Of a DNA stretch of 64,000 nucleotides, positions 40,761 through 50,205 are shown piece after piece (the stretch's first letter is position 1; every line of letters begins with the position of its first letter). The stretch lies in the NCBI GenBank assembly GCA_020161435.1, contig JAIUNV010000006.1, positions 62,001 to 126,000 of the forward strand, in the 5' to 3' direction. The notes beneath the pieces are model-generated. The model was not told the origin of the DNA and did no database searches. It saw only the letters and a program-made list of their open reading frames with translations. This DNA comes from Bacteroidota bacterium. GTDB taxonomy: Bacteria > Bacteroidota > Bacteroidia > Chitinophagales > Chitinophagaceae. Both the position numbers and the translations under genes were made by a program.

Positions 40761-41444
40761 ATGCACATCGATATACTTTCTGTTTTGCCTGAGTTGCTCG
40801 AAAGTCCGCTCAACCACAGTATTATGAAGCGGGCCCAGCAAAAAGGCCTGCTCACAGTGCGGGTTCACAACCTGCGCCAGTGGGCTGTCAACAATCAGGG
40901 CCAGATAGACGACTACCAATATGGTGGGGGCGCCGGCATGGTCATGATGTGCGAACCATTGGTGAATGCCATTGAGCAACTGCAAGCCGAAGGCGGACCT
41001 TTCGACGACATCATTTATATGACGCCCGATGGCAAACGCTTTGAGCAACGCGATGCCAACCAGTTGAGCCTCCAAAAAAGATTGCTCATCATTTGCGGCC
41101 ATTACAAGGGCATTGATGAACGGGTGCGGGAACATTTTGTAACCCGTGAAATTTCCATCGGCGATTTTGTACTGAGTGGTGGTGAAATACCCGCTGCGCT
41201 GGTTGTAGATGCCATTGGCCGCCTACTGCCCGGTGTGCTCAACGATGAAACTTCGGCGCTGTTCGATTCTTTTCAGGATGGACTACTGGCGCCACCGGTG
41301 TACACCCGCCCGGCCGATTTCCGCGGTTGGAAAGTGCCCGATATTTTGCTCAGCGGCGACCCCATCAAAGTGGCCGACTGGCGCCACGATCAGGCGCTGC
41401 TGCGTACCGGGCAGCGCCGCCCCGATATGTTGGGCGATGAATAA
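40761..41444 (+). CDS. trmD: tRNA (guanine-37-N1)-methyltransferase
   Basis: Methylates G37 next to the anticodon to prevent frameshifting, using S-adenosylmethionine. 227 residues, normal length. Features: MHIDILSVLPELLESPLNHS at the start, DDYQYGGGAGMVMMCEP (about 52-68), YMTPDGKRFEQ, the trefoil-knot cofactor site CGHYKGIDERV and EISIGDFVLSGGEIPA (about 110-150). The C-terminal domain after residue 165 is present. Neighbouring rplS/rimM genes, common elsewhere, are missing here. Confidence 0.96.
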   Translation: MHIDILSVLPELLESPLNHSIMKRAQQKGLLTVRVHNLRQWAVNNQGQIDDYQYGGGAGMVMMCEPLVNAIEQLQAEGGPFDDIIYMTPDGKRFEQRDANQLSLQKRLLIICGHYKGIDERVREHFVTREISIGDFVLSGGEIPAALVVDAIGRLLPGVLNDETSALFDSFQDGLLAPPVYTRPADFRGWKVPDILLSGDPIKVADWRHDQALLRTGQRRPDMLGDE

Positions 41445-41522
41445 AGCCGCTTATCATTTTGTTGAATGTTCTGCTCATTTTGACCGTCCAATGCTGTCTA
41501 CGGCCCAATACTTTTGACGGCT

Positions 41523-43775
41523 ATGCGACTACACCACTGCCTGCTTGCTTTGCTGGCCACCAGTTTTTTTGATTCATTGGCTGCCCAGCCCGTCACAACA
41601 GTGAATACTGCCAATACCGGAAGCATCACCCCATTACAGCAAGAGTTTAAAACAGGTATCCGAAAATCATCGGCACCTATTACCATTGATGGCAAACTGG
41701 ATGAAGCCGTGTGGCAGGAAACGCCGGGCATTGCCGATTTCTGGCGCAAGTTTCCGACCGACAATGGCAAACCCATCCGGCCTACCACCGTTCGCATTAC
41801 TTACGATGATAAAAACCTGTATGTAGCCGCTATTGCATACGATTCGGGCAAGGCGTTTATTCAAACCTTGAAGCGGGATTTTGGCCACGATGGCAGTGAT
41901 GGTTTTGCGGTGGTGGTAGACCCGCTGAACCAGCATACCAACGGTTTTTTCTTTGTGGTAAATGCGTTCAACTCTCAATCGGAAGACCAGCTTACTACAA
42001 CCGGTGGCCCCAATTTTAGCTGGGACAATAAATGGTTTTCGGCCACCACCCGGCACAACGATCATTGGATTGCTGAAATGGCCATTCCTTTTAAAACATT
42101 GCGTTACAAACCCGAGCAAGCCGTGTGGGGGTTGAACTTTGTACGCATTGATACCAAAACAAACGAGTACAGTTGCTGGACAAAAGTGCCGGTGAATTTT
42201 TCGAGCTGGGACCTGGGCCAAACCGGTGCATTGCATTGGGAAACACCACCGCCACCAGCAGGTAGCAATATGGTGCTGGTGCCTTATACTACCGGGCAGG
42301 TTCAATCCAGCAAAACCAATGGCGAAAACAATTATACGGGCAAAGGCAATGCAGGCTTCGATGCCAAAATTGGTTTGACTTCATCACTCAATTTAGACCT
42401 GACGGTGAATCCCGATTTTTCACAAATTGAAGTAGACCGGCAAGTAACCAACCTTACCCGCTTCAATATCTTTTTACCAGAGCGGCGTACCTTTTTTCTC
42501 GAAAATGCCGACTTGTTTTCCAGCTTTGGCATGGATCCCATCCGGCCATTTTACAGCCGCAGCATTGGCTTAGATAAAAACGGGCAACCCATTCCCATAC
42601 TCGGTGGTGCAAGGGTTACCGGAAGTGTTACACCTAGTACACGCATTGGTGTAATGAACATGCAAACGGGCAACAAAGGCAGCTATAGTATGGAAAATTT
42701 CACCGCCGTTTCGGTGAACCAACGGGTATTGAAACGGTCTTCTATACGGGCATACGGGTTGAATCGCCAGGGCTTTTTGAGCAATGAAGAAAAAGCGAAA
42801 GATCCGCTGGCGGCTTACGGCAGAAATGTGGGTACAGAATGGGTGTACACCAATGTAGAAGGAACCTTTAATGCATGGGGAGCATATCACAAATCATTCA
42901 AGCCAACCATTAGCAACAAAGATGGTTTTGCCAATGCAGGATTTTCTTACAACGACCGTAAGTTTGAGTTCACGATAGATTGGGTGAATGTAGGTACCAA
43001 CTACTATACCGATATGGGCTTTGTGCAGCGTATTGAAAACTATGATGCTGCCAGAGATACGGTAGTACGGCTCGGCTTTAAGCATTTGTTCAATGAAATT
43101 CAGTACCGCATTTTTCCCAAAAAGGGCATCATCAATACGCACAGGTTACGTGCCGAAACATACGTTGTGTGGAACCCCAATGGTACACTCAACGAACGCA
43201 ACCATGAAAGCAATTACAGCATGCAGTTTAAGAACACTTCCAACTTTGTAGTAGGTGGATCTTACAGTCAGGTGCACTTGTTGTATCCCATTTCTTTTAC
43301 TGGTGGCCGGCCTTTACCAGCTGCTGAATACAAGTATTGGCGGGGCTTTGCAGAATATCAGTCGGATTTTAGGAAGAAGGTGGCCTGGAGTACCGGTGTG
43401 GTGGCTGGTGATTTTTACAACGGTCAGTACACATCATTGCAGGCATCGCTTACGGTGCGTCATTTGCCCCATGTAAGTGTGGCTGTTCGTGCCGAATACA
43501 ACAAACTGGTATTTCCCGGCGATTATGGTAGCGGAGAAATTCTATTGATTGCGCCACGTATCGATATCAACTTCACCACCAACGTTTTCTGGACTACTTT
43601 TTTGCAATACAATACACAGGCCAACAACTTCAACATCAACAGCCGTTTTCAGTGGCGTTTCCGCCCCATGAGTGATTTGTACCTGGTATATACCGATAAT
43701 TATTTTACCGATCCGTTGCTTAAAAACAAGAACCGGGCGTTGGTATTAAAATTGAATTATTGGATAAACGTGTAA
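41523..43775 (+). CDS. DUF5916 outer-membrane-type protein with CBM9-like domain
   Basis: 750 residues from the ATG at 41523, which gives a signal peptide (LLALLATSFFDSLAAQP). An N-terminal carbohydrate-binding family 9-like domain (about 40-230) shows APITIDGKLDEAVWQETPGI and VRITYDDKNLYVAAIAYD. The DUF5916 part (about 240-750) is a beta-strand-rich C-terminal region with NPDFSQIEVDRQVTNLTRFN and LPERRTFFLENADLF, ending WINV, consistent with an outer-membrane barrel. Function unknown; probably surface-exposed. Its terminator lies inside the convergent LuxR-type gene. Confidence 0.88.
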   Translation: MRLHHCLLALLATSFFDSLAAQPVTTVNTANTGSITPLQQEFKTGIRKSSAPITIDGKLDEAVWQETPGIADFWRKFPTDNGKPIRPTTVRITYDDKNLYVAAIAYDSGKAFIQTLKRDFGHDGSDGFAVVVDPLNQHTNGFFFVVNAFNSQSEDQLTTTGGPNFSWDNKWFSATTRHNDHWIAEMAIPFKTLRYKPEQAVWGLNFVRIDTKTNEYSCWTKVPVNFSSWDLGQTGALHWETPPPPAGSNMVLVPYTTGQVQSSKTNGENNYTGKGNAGFDAKIGLTSSLNLDLTVNPDFSQIEVDRQVTNLTRFNIFLPERRTFFLENADLFSSFGMDPIRPFYSRSIGLDKNGQPIPILGGARVTGSVTPSTRIGVMNMQTGNKGSYSMENFTAVSVNQRVLKRSSIRAYGLNRQGFLSNEEKAKDPLAAYGRNVGTEWVYTNVEGTFNAWGAYHKSFKPTISNKDGFANAGFSYNDRKFEFTIDWVNVGTNYYTDMGFVQRIENYDAARDTVVRLGFKHLFNEIQYRIFPKKGIINTHRLRAETYVVWNPNGTLNERNHESNYSMQFKNTSNFVVGGSYSQVHLLYPISFTGGRPLPAAEYKYWRGFAEYQSDFRKKVAWSTGVVAGDFYNGQYTSLQASLTVRHLPHVSVAVRAEYNKLVFPGDYGSGEILLIAPRIDINFTTNVFWTTFLQYNTQANNFNINSRFQWRFRPMSDLYLVYTDNYFTDPLLKNKNRALVLKLNYWINV

Positions 43776-43785
43776 GAGAAGTTGA

Positions 43786-44559
43786 CTAAATAATGTGGCA
43801 AAGCTTGCACACATGAATCAAGGCGCTGGTATCAACAGCGCCTGTTTTTTTGAGCATGTTGCGGCGGTGGTTATCAACGGTATTTACACTTAAAAAAAGG
43901 GAAGTTGCAATGTCTTTGCTGCTGGCACCTTCGGCAATCATTTTCAAAATTTCCAATTCTCTTGCAGTAAGAATATCTGCTTCTTGCAGCTCCGGGTGGG
44001 CACTGTGGTAGGTGAAAATGCGGTCGCCTACCCGGTAGCGATACCACCATGTGCCATCGGTTAAAAAAGGCTCAAGATCATGAATGAGAAACATGCCCAA
44101 TAATGGGTTGTAGTTTTCATCCCACAACACGGGTATGGCGTGAAACATACTGCGATGTTTATTGCCGTACCTACAAGTAATGTTACAGTTAACGTAGGTA
44201 GACTGATAGCGTTTTTTTTCTTCGGGCTTGGCCCTGTTGAGTTGGCGGGAAATAGTGCGGGTATTGTTTACTGCAGCCTCTACTTGCTGGGGTAAAATGC
44301 AGCTGATGATATATGTGGGGCCGACCTCTAAAATTTCTTCGGGAACCGAACCAAAATAGCGGGCCGTACTGGTGTTGATATGATGAATGCTGAAATCGTG
44401 GTATGCAAAAATAACGGTCCGCAAATTGTTGAGGTCTGAATGGTCCAATATTTTGGACTGTTGCAGAAACTCCTCGAGTTGTGCAGGTGCTGGTAGTGTA
44501 GGGTAGTACTGGCCCCAAATTTCTACCACTTTTTGGTGTGCTTCGGCGGGTGTTTGCAT
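43786..44559 (-). CDS. LuxR-family transcriptional regulator with PAS-like sensor domain
   Basis: 257 residues. The C-terminal 65 residues are a GerE-type helix-turn-helix (LTARELEILKMIAEGASSKD, then IATSLFLSVNTVDNHRRNML). The N-terminal 180 residues look PAS-like (HDFSIHHINTSTARYFGSVP, with a later NYNPLLGMFLIHDLEPFL), a pattern seen in Bacteroidota regulators. There is no receiver domain, so activity is presumably controlled by a ligand or partner. The gene is separated by 234 bases from the sensor kinase upstream and is convergent with the DUF5916 gene, 10 bases between stops. Confidence 0.85.
   Translation of the reverse strand: MQTPAEAHQKVVEIWGQYYPTLPAPAQLEEFLQQSKILDHSDLNNLRTVIFAYHDFSIHHINTSTARYFGSVPEEILEVGPTYIISCILPQQVEAAVNNTRTISRQLNRAKPEEKKRYQSTYVNCNITCRYGNKHRSMFHAIPVLWDENYNPLLGMFLIHDLEPFLTDGTWWYRYRVGDRIFTYHSAHPELQEADILTARELEILKMIAEGASSKDIATSLFLSVNTVDNHRRNMLKKTGAVDTSALIHVCKLCHII
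43821..43851 (+). terminator. Terminator of the DUF5916 gene inside the LuxR-type gene
   Basis: AGGCGCTG (43821-43828) pairs with CAGCGCCT (43836-43843), a 7-base loop, then a G and TTTTTTT. It lies within the last codons of the opposite-strand regulator gene, so the two convergent genes share this DNA. Confidence 0.75.
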
Positions 44560-44763
44560 CGTTCAACTTCAAAGGTAAGCCTAAAAATAGTCATTTCGAC
44601 TATTGGCCCGTCCTCGGATTGTCTACAGATTTGCTGTACCATTTACCATTAAGTCCAATAAAATGAGTGGGGCGAAAATCACACCATCGCCCTGCTCATT
44701 TACCCCTCACACTCGCTTACCCCCAATTCCATTTTCAAAATCCCATCATTAAAGGACTTACCA

Positions 44764-44795
44764 CAAAACCGGGTTTTTACCCGGTTTTGTTTTTT
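44764..44795. terminator. Hairpin at the 3' end of the sensor kinase gene
   Basis: AAAACCGGG (44765-44773) pairs with CCCGGTTTT (44780-44788) around TTTTTA, with a T run on the plus-strand side (44790-44795). It sits directly after the kinase stop codon and should stop transcription arriving from either side. Confidence 0.65.
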
Positions 44796-46779
44796 ATACC
44801 TGTGTATCAATGCCTTGTGGCTTGGGCTTTAGCGGTATGGCAATGGTCATAAGGGTGCCGCTGCCAGGATGGCTTTCAATAAACAATTGCCCCCCATGTT
44901 TTTCAATGAACTCACGGCTGATCAACAGGCCCAATCCGGTGCCTCTTTCCTTGGCCGTACCTCGTCTGGTGGCGCCCACATGAGTTGTTAAAATTTCATG
45001 AACTACATCGGCACTAATGCCAATACCACTGTCTTGAATGGAAATATAGGTGTGTTGTTGGGCTACCCATGCTTTGAGTAAAATGTGCCCTTGCATGTGG
45101 CTAAACTTGATAGCGTTGCTCAGCAGGTTGCGCAAAATAAAATCTATCATTTGCTGATCGGCATGTAACGGACATGGATTGTCGACATCCGTTTCAATCG
45201 TTATTTTTTTCAAATGAGCCTGCAGGTGCAAAATGCGGACACATTTTTCCAGGCTTTCTCTGGCATCCAGCTGTTCTGGTTGAAAGGCCAGCAAATTCAT
45301 CTGGCTTTTGCTCCATTGCAGTAAGTGAAATAACAATCGGTTTAAATGATCCAACGAATCCTGCGCTTCAGCCATCAGCTTTTGCTTTTCTGCTTCGCTC
45401 AGTTTTTCGTGGTGCTCGGTCAGCAGTTTTAAAAAGCTTTGCATGGTAGCCAGCGGATTGCGCAGGTCATGGGTGATGACGCTAAACAGTTTATCCTTCA
45501 AACCATTCAGCTCTTGCAGCTTTTCATTTTGTTTGCGCAGCGATAATGTTTGTGCTTCTATCTGCAACTGCAGTTGAATTTTTTGCTCTTCAATCAACTG
45601 CTTTTTTTCTTTTTCTGTTTCCAGTGCAATGCGTTCTTTTTCCAATCGCTGTTCTTCCAAAGCCTGCCGGGTTTGGTTGTACCGGCTGGCCAGGCCCAAT
45701 GCAAACAGTACTACTTGCACTACCACGCCTACCTGTACAAAATAGCGGGTAAACCAGTTGTCGCCCACCATGCCCATTTCACGAAAAATGAAGAGGATAG
45801 CACCAGCTACCAGCAACGCATTTGCCGTAATGAAATACAAAGCCGGTTTATAATTTCGGTTGTAGGCATCAATACCCGCCACCAGCATCAATACGAGTAT
45901 GAGGGTATTCAGAATGCCAATAATGGTAACCAATGGTGCCAGCCAATCAATATTCAACACATAGGTGCCGAGGCCAATGATCAGTGTGCCACTCATGAGT
46001 ATGTTGAGTACCGTGAGTAATGCATTGGTACGTGGCAATAAGACCGGGGTGTTGAGGTATGTACGGGTAAACCACAAGCGTGCCAGGCTGGTAAAAGGAA
46101 CGATGATGGTGTAGCTCCATGTATCCCACCGAGGACTGTTGGGCCACATGTGTTCTATACCAAAACCATAATAGTAGGCAAAGTATAATCCAATGCCTGC
46201 AATGCTCAGCACATAATGCAGATAGCTGGTATCTTTTACCGAAAAAAACAAGAATAAATTGTATAACGCCATTACCAGTATAACGCCCAAAAACATACCC
46301 TGCCAAAAGTGGCGGTCGCGGTCGGTTTTTTCAAACTGGTCTTGCCGCAACACTTCTATCTGCAAAGGACTTTTCTGATAGATACTATAAACAGCAGACA
46401 ACGCAATATGTATTTGTGCGGTATCGCCGGGTTGCAGTTCAACTAAAAAATGAGGATGATAATGGGGCACATCTCTTGTACTTACCGGTTCGGTACGGGT
46501 GATAATGGACGATTGCAATTTGCCAGACTCTGCCGATTGGCTGGAGAGTTGCACTTGCCAAACGTTGGGCGTTTTGATGAGTAGTGTGCTGGCTGTAGTT
46601 TGAGTATTTACAATGCTGAATTGCGTATGTAATTGCGGACTGTCTGTCCAGTGCAGTTGTTTGGCAGACAGCTGTTGCATTCTATCGCCGGCCTTCCATT
46701 GCAGCATTGGGTTGTGCACCGGTTGCGCCTGCAACACATGTACAAAAAAAACAATGATTATGGCCAGCAACCCACGCAT
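44794..46779 (-). CDS. 7TMR-DISM sensor histidine kinase
   Basis: 661 residues. Signal peptide (about 1-18), an extracytoplasmic 7TMR-DISMED2-type domain (about 20-160), seven membrane helices (about 165-375), a coiled coil (about 380-430, EEQRLEKERIALETEKEKKQ), HisKA with the phosphorylated His in SVITHDLRNPLATMQS (about 445) and a HATPase domain with NLLSNAIKFSH, DSGIGIS and GTGLGLLISREFIE (about 555-650). It senses an extracellular, perhaps carbohydrate, signal. The divergent LytTR response regulator at 46842 is the obvious partner; the two starts are 62 bases apart. Confidence 0.93.
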   Translation of the reverse strand: MRGLLAIIIVFFVHVLQAQPVHNPMLQWKAGDRMQQLSAKQLHWTDSPQLHTQFSIVNTQTTASTLLIKTPNVWQVQLSSQSAESGKLQSSIITRTEPVSTRDVPHYHPHFLVELQPGDTAQIHIALSAVYSIYQKSPLQIEVLRQDQFEKTDRDRHFWQGMFLGVILVMALYNLFLFFSVKDTSYLHYVLSIAGIGLYFAYYYGFGIEHMWPNSPRWDTWSYTIIVPFTSLARLWFTRTYLNTPVLLPRTNALLTVLNILMSGTLIIGLGTYVLNIDWLAPLVTIIGILNTLILVLMLVAGIDAYNRNYKPALYFITANALLVAGAILFIFREMGMVGDNWFTRYFVQVGVVVQVVLFALGLASRYNQTRQALEEQRLEKERIALETEKEKKQLIEEQKIQLQLQIEAQTLSLRKQNEKLQELNGLKDKLFSVITHDLRNPLATMQSFLKLLTEHHEKLSEAEKQKLMAEAQDSLDHLNRLLFHLLQWSKSQMNLLAFQPEQLDARESLEKCVRILHLQAHLKKITIETDVDNPCPLHADQQMIDFILRNLLSNAIKFSHMQGHILLKAWVAQQHTYISIQDSGIGISADVVHEILTTHVGATRRGTAKERGTGLGLLISREFIEKHGGQLFIESHPGSGTLMTIAIPLKPKPQGIDTQV

Positions 46780-46841
46780 CCAATGAGATAATTGTTAGGT
46801 TTGTCAAGTTTCGTTACATCCTTCAATATTAATGGACTTTT

Positions 46842-47582
46842 ATGGCGGGTATCAAAATTTTATTGGTAGAAGACGATTGGATTATTGCCAAAGAGATTAC
46901 GCTGAGTTTGCAAGACATGGGTTTTGAACCCGTAGGCACCATTGATAGTGGCGAAGAAGCCATTCGGCAAATGCCTGTGTTGCAGCCCGATTTGGTATTG
47001 CTAGATATTGGCCTGAGTGGCGACATGACAGGTATTGATACTGCCCGTCAACTAAAGCAACAATTCAAAGTGCCGTATATTTTTCTGACAGCGCTGGCCG
47101 ATCAGAGCACATTGGAACAAGCCAAGCTCACAGAACCGTATGCTTATCTGGTAAAACCTGTGAGCCCCGAAAGCTTGTACAGTTCTATTGAAATCACCAT
47201 GCACAATGCGTCGCAACGCAAACTGCCCGATGTGTTGCCAGCCGAGCCGCTGGTAAAACCACTGCAATATGAAGAAGGCATTTTTGTAAAAAATAAAAAG
47301 CGGCTGGAGAAAGTACAACTAAGTGATGTGTTGTACATAGAAGCGGTTGATGTATATGCCATGATGTTTACCGTGCATGGCAAATTCCTGTTGAGCAACA
47401 GTTTAAAATCGGTAGAAGAAAAGTTTCCGGCGTCACATTTTATGCGGGTGCATCGTTCGTTTATTGTGAATACCCACAAGATTGAAGCCATTGAAGAAAA
47501 CGATTTGATGATTTCCGGCAGGGCTATCCCAATTGGTAAAACTTTTAGGGAGCCCGTAATGAGCCGTTTGCAAGTTTTGTAG
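46842..47582 (+). CDS. LytTR-family response regulator
   Basis: 246 residues. Receiver domain (1-120) with acidic cluster VEDD at 9-12, phosphorylated Asp55 in LVLLDIGLSG and Lys in AYLVKPVSP (about 107). The LytTR DNA-binding domain follows (about 148-245) with ILVKNKKRLEKVQLSDVLYI-like text, ASHFMRVHRSFIVNTHKIEA and a final GKTFREPVMSRL. It acts as a transcription factor for the divergent sensor kinase and may control the symporter/TonB operon beginning 148 bases downstream, an inference from position. Confidence 0.94.
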   Translation: MAGIKILLVEDDWIIAKEITLSLQDMGFEPVGTIDSGEEAIRQMPVLQPDLVLLDIGLSGDMTGIDTARQLKQQFKVPYIFLTALADQSTLEQAKLTEPYAYLVKPVSPESLYSSIEITMHNASQRKLPDVLPAEPLVKPLQYEEGIFVKNKKRLEKVQLSDVLYIEAVDVYAMMFTVHGKFLLSNSLKSVEEKFPASHFMRVHRSFIVNTHKIEAIEENDLMISGRAIPIGKTFREPVMSRLQVL

Positions 47583-47729
47583 TGCCGGCAAGGGTTTCCG
47601 ACGATTGTGTTTTCACCGCCTTGGCCAATCAGGGTTTTCCATTCACCCCGCAAAAGAGTTCCTTTCACCAAGTTAAACGGCGCATTTCCATCAACAAATA
47701 ATAATGTTGAAATTGAAAATGCTTGCCGA

Positions 47730-49235
47730 ATGAATAACCTGGCTACTCCGGGAATGTTGACTGCTGTGTGGATATCACTCATTGTGTACATGGGAGTGAT
47801 TCTGTACTTCGTGGTGCGTGGAGCACGGCGAACGACCAACATGGCCGACTATGCCACCGGCACGTTTCAATTTTCGCCTGCTGCCATTGGGCTGTCGCTT
47901 GCTGCAGGCATGACAAGTGCCGCTACTTTCATTATCAATCCGGGATTTATCGCTTATTATGGCATCAGTGCTTTCTTAAGCATGGCGGTGTTTTTACCCT
48001 TTGGTGCTATTATTTCACTCATCATTTTTTCCAAACGCTTTCGCAAAATAGGTTCCGCAGTCAATGCTAAAACCATTGCGCAATGGGTGGGTATTCGCTA
48101 CAACAGTGCTTCGTTTAGATTGTATATGGCCTTCTTGTCTGTACTGCATCTCACGTTCATTGTGTTGATAGCCGTTGGTTTAACGCAGGTGCTCAGCAGA
48201 GCATTAAATGTAGATGCATTGCCGGCTCTATCGGGCATTGTGATTTTTACTTTTGGCTACATGATGTTTGGTGGTGCCAATAGTTTGGTGTACACCAATA
48301 TGATTCAGGCACTGCTGAAAGTAGTGGTGGCCGTGGTGTTGCTGTTCAGTGGGTATCAATTGTTTACCAATGCAGATGCTGGCTTCTTTCAACAACTGCA
48401 ACAGATTGATCCAAAATTGACGGCCGCCTTCAATACAGATAGTCCGTTGTACCGCGACTTTTTTGAAGTAGTCATTTGTCAGTTGATTGTGGGGGTGGCC
48501 ATTGTTTGTCAGCCGCACATTATTACCCGTTCATTGCTGTTGAAAGATGACAAAGGCATGAACCGTTTTTTGTGGGTGGCGGTCATTTTACTCATCCTGT
48601 TTTTTACGGTAGTGTTTACCGGTTTGTATGCCCGTATGTTGTTTCCTGATTTGATGGTAGCAGGCAAACCATTGCCCCTCGATGCGGTGATGAGTGCTTA
48701 TGTGACCACGTATTTTTCTCCAGTGGTGAGTTTGTTTTTGGTAGTGGGTTTGCTGGCATCTGGAGTGGCTACCCTGGAGAGCCTCATTCAATCGATCAGC
48801 ACTACTATCACCACTGATATTATTGCAGCATTTGCACCCAAGGTCATAGGCAAGCAGCAATTGTTTGTTAACAGACTGGTGATTGCAGTGATGGCTGTGG
48901 TCACCATTGTACTGTCTTACCAGCAGTTAGTCAATCCTGATTTGAGTGTGGGAATACTGGCACAAAACGGCGTGTATGCATCTTTCTCCGCCGCATTTGT
49001 GCCATTATTATTTGGCATGTTTTTGAAAAATGTACCCGTGCAGGCAGCTTTTAGTGCATCTGTAGCTGCGGTGGTGGCACACTTCGGTATTTACTACGGC
49101 CGCTTAACGCCGTACATGGAAACCGGCACCCGCAATCCGGGCATTGCAGCCGCCTTGGCCATTCTCATTTCGCTATTGGTTGGAACCGTTGTTTTGCTAC
49201 TTTACCGCCAAACCCAAAAGGAGGCATCAGTATGA
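47730..49235 (+). CDS. Sodium:solute symporter family protein
   Basis: 501 residues from the ATG at 47730 (MNNLATPGMLTAVWISLIVY); the frame is open upstream but that part lacks membrane character. About thirteen membrane helices with the SSS pattern, including AAIGLSLAAGMTSAATFIIN near residue 52, a sodium-site region in this family, and MMFGGANSLVYTNMIQALLK (about 180). It imports a small solute with Na+. The ligand is not clear (acetate-, proline- or sugar-type members exist). The stop overlaps the start of the hydrolase gene by ATGA, so translation is coupled. Confidence 0.9.
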   Translation: MNNLATPGMLTAVWISLIVYMGVILYFVVRGARRTTNMADYATGTFQFSPAAIGLSLAAGMTSAATFIINPGFIAYYGISAFLSMAVFLPFGAIISLIIFSKRFRKIGSAVNAKTIAQWVGIRYNSASFRLYMAFLSVLHLTFIVLIAVGLTQVLSRALNVDALPALSGIVIFTFGYMMFGGANSLVYTNMIQALLKVVVAVVLLFSGYQLFTNADAGFFQQLQQIDPKLTAAFNTDSPLYRDFFEVVICQLIVGVAIVCQPHIITRSLLLKDDKGMNRFLWVAVILLILFFTVVFTGLYARMLFPDLMVAGKPLPLDAVMSAYVTTYFSPVVSLFLVVGLLASGVATLESLIQSISTTITTDIIAAFAPKVIGKQQLFVNRLVIAVMAVVTIVLSYQQLVNPDLSVGILAQNGVYASFSAAFVPLLFGMFLKNVPVQAAFSASVAAVVAHFGIYYGRLTPYMETGTRNPGIAAALAILISLLVGTVVLLLYRQTQKEASV

Positions 49236-50170
49236 AACAACTAACCAGTATCGCCTTTGTATTGATGCTGATGGCAAGTGCTGCTTCAGCACAAACAAAC
49301 TGCAGTTTCAACAGGGGGTGGCGTATGCAAACGGCACAGCTATCCAATCAACTTTCGGTAAGTTATTACGACACTGGAAAAGGGCAACCTATTGTGCTTT
49401 TACATGGTTTGGGCGGCCATGCAGCGCATTGGTTGCAAAATATAGATGAACTTGTAAAAGTCGGCCATCGGATAATAGCCATCAACCTTCCTGGCTATGG
49501 CGGAAGCCAGGCTTTGTTGGCTGAAGACTCCACACAACAATTACACAAATACGTATCTGTTGTAATTGCTTTGGCAGAAAAACTTCGATTGAAAAAAGTA
49601 ATTCTCACCGGCCACAGTATGGGCGGACAAATAGCGATGCTCATTGCCTTGCAACAACCTAAGTGGCTGGAAAAATTGGCATTGGCAGCTCCTGCAGGGT
49701 TGGAAACGTTTACTGCTCAGGAAGCGTCGCTCCTCAAGCAATATGCAACGCCTGCGTTTTTCAAACAGCAGGATAGTGCCTCGATTGCCCGCAATGTGAA
49801 GACAAGTTTTTACAACATGCCAGCGTCTGCTGCTGCGTTGATTCAGGAACGCAATAGCATGAAAAGCTGTGCCGGGTTCGATGATTATTGTAAAACCGTA
49901 TCTGCAGGTGTGGCCGGCATGCTTGGAGCACCTGTAGTCGATCAACTGTCACAAATACGTGTACCGGTATTAGTGCTGTTTGGAAAGCAAGATGCTTCCA
50001 TTCCTAACAAATTATTGCATCCACAACTGCAACATGCCGATGTCATGAACGTGGCATTGCAACATATCCCAACTGTATCAGCTGTATGGCTCGAAGAAGC
50101 CGGGCACATGCTGCAGTGGGAACAGCCGGCAGCATTCAACAACGCATTGCTCACATTTATCCATCAATAA
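49232..50170 (+). CDS. Secreted alpha/beta hydrolase
   Basis: 312 residues. Signal peptide MKQLTSIAFVLMLMASAASA with cleavage after AQ. The fold is plain: HGLGGHAAHW oxyanion region (about 58-68), nucleophile Ser in LTGHSMGGQIAML (about 130), Asp in VLVLFGKQDASIPNK (about 255) and catalytic His in EEAGHMLQWEQP (about 295). It should cleave an ester, amide or lactone in the periplasm or outside. Overlap with the symporter gene (ATGA) and the following TonB receptor suggest an uptake system in which it releases the transported solute. Confidence 0.9.
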   Translation: MKQLTSIAFVLMLMASAASAQTNCSFNRGWRMQTAQLSNQLSVSYYDTGKGQPIVLLHGLGGHAAHWLQNIDELVKVGHRIIAINLPGYGGSQALLAEDSTQQLHKYVSVVIALAEKLRLKKVILTGHSMGGQIAMLIALQQPKWLEKLALAAPAGLETFTAQEASLLKQYATPAFFKQQDSASIARNVKTSFYNMPASAAALIQERNSMKSCAGFDDYCKTVSAGVAGMLGAPVVDQLSQIRVPVLVLFGKQDASIPNKLLHPQLQHADVMNVALQHIPTVSAVWLEEAGHMLQWEQPAAFNNALLTFIHQ

Positions 50171-50205
50171 CCATAACTATTCTTCACTAAAACAAACGAT
50201 GTCGT

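Noticed and set aside
40571..40827. Short hydrophobic open frames before trmD
   Set aside because: They arise from a pyrimidine-rich spacer, overlap each other in two frames and lack a credible start or conserved features.
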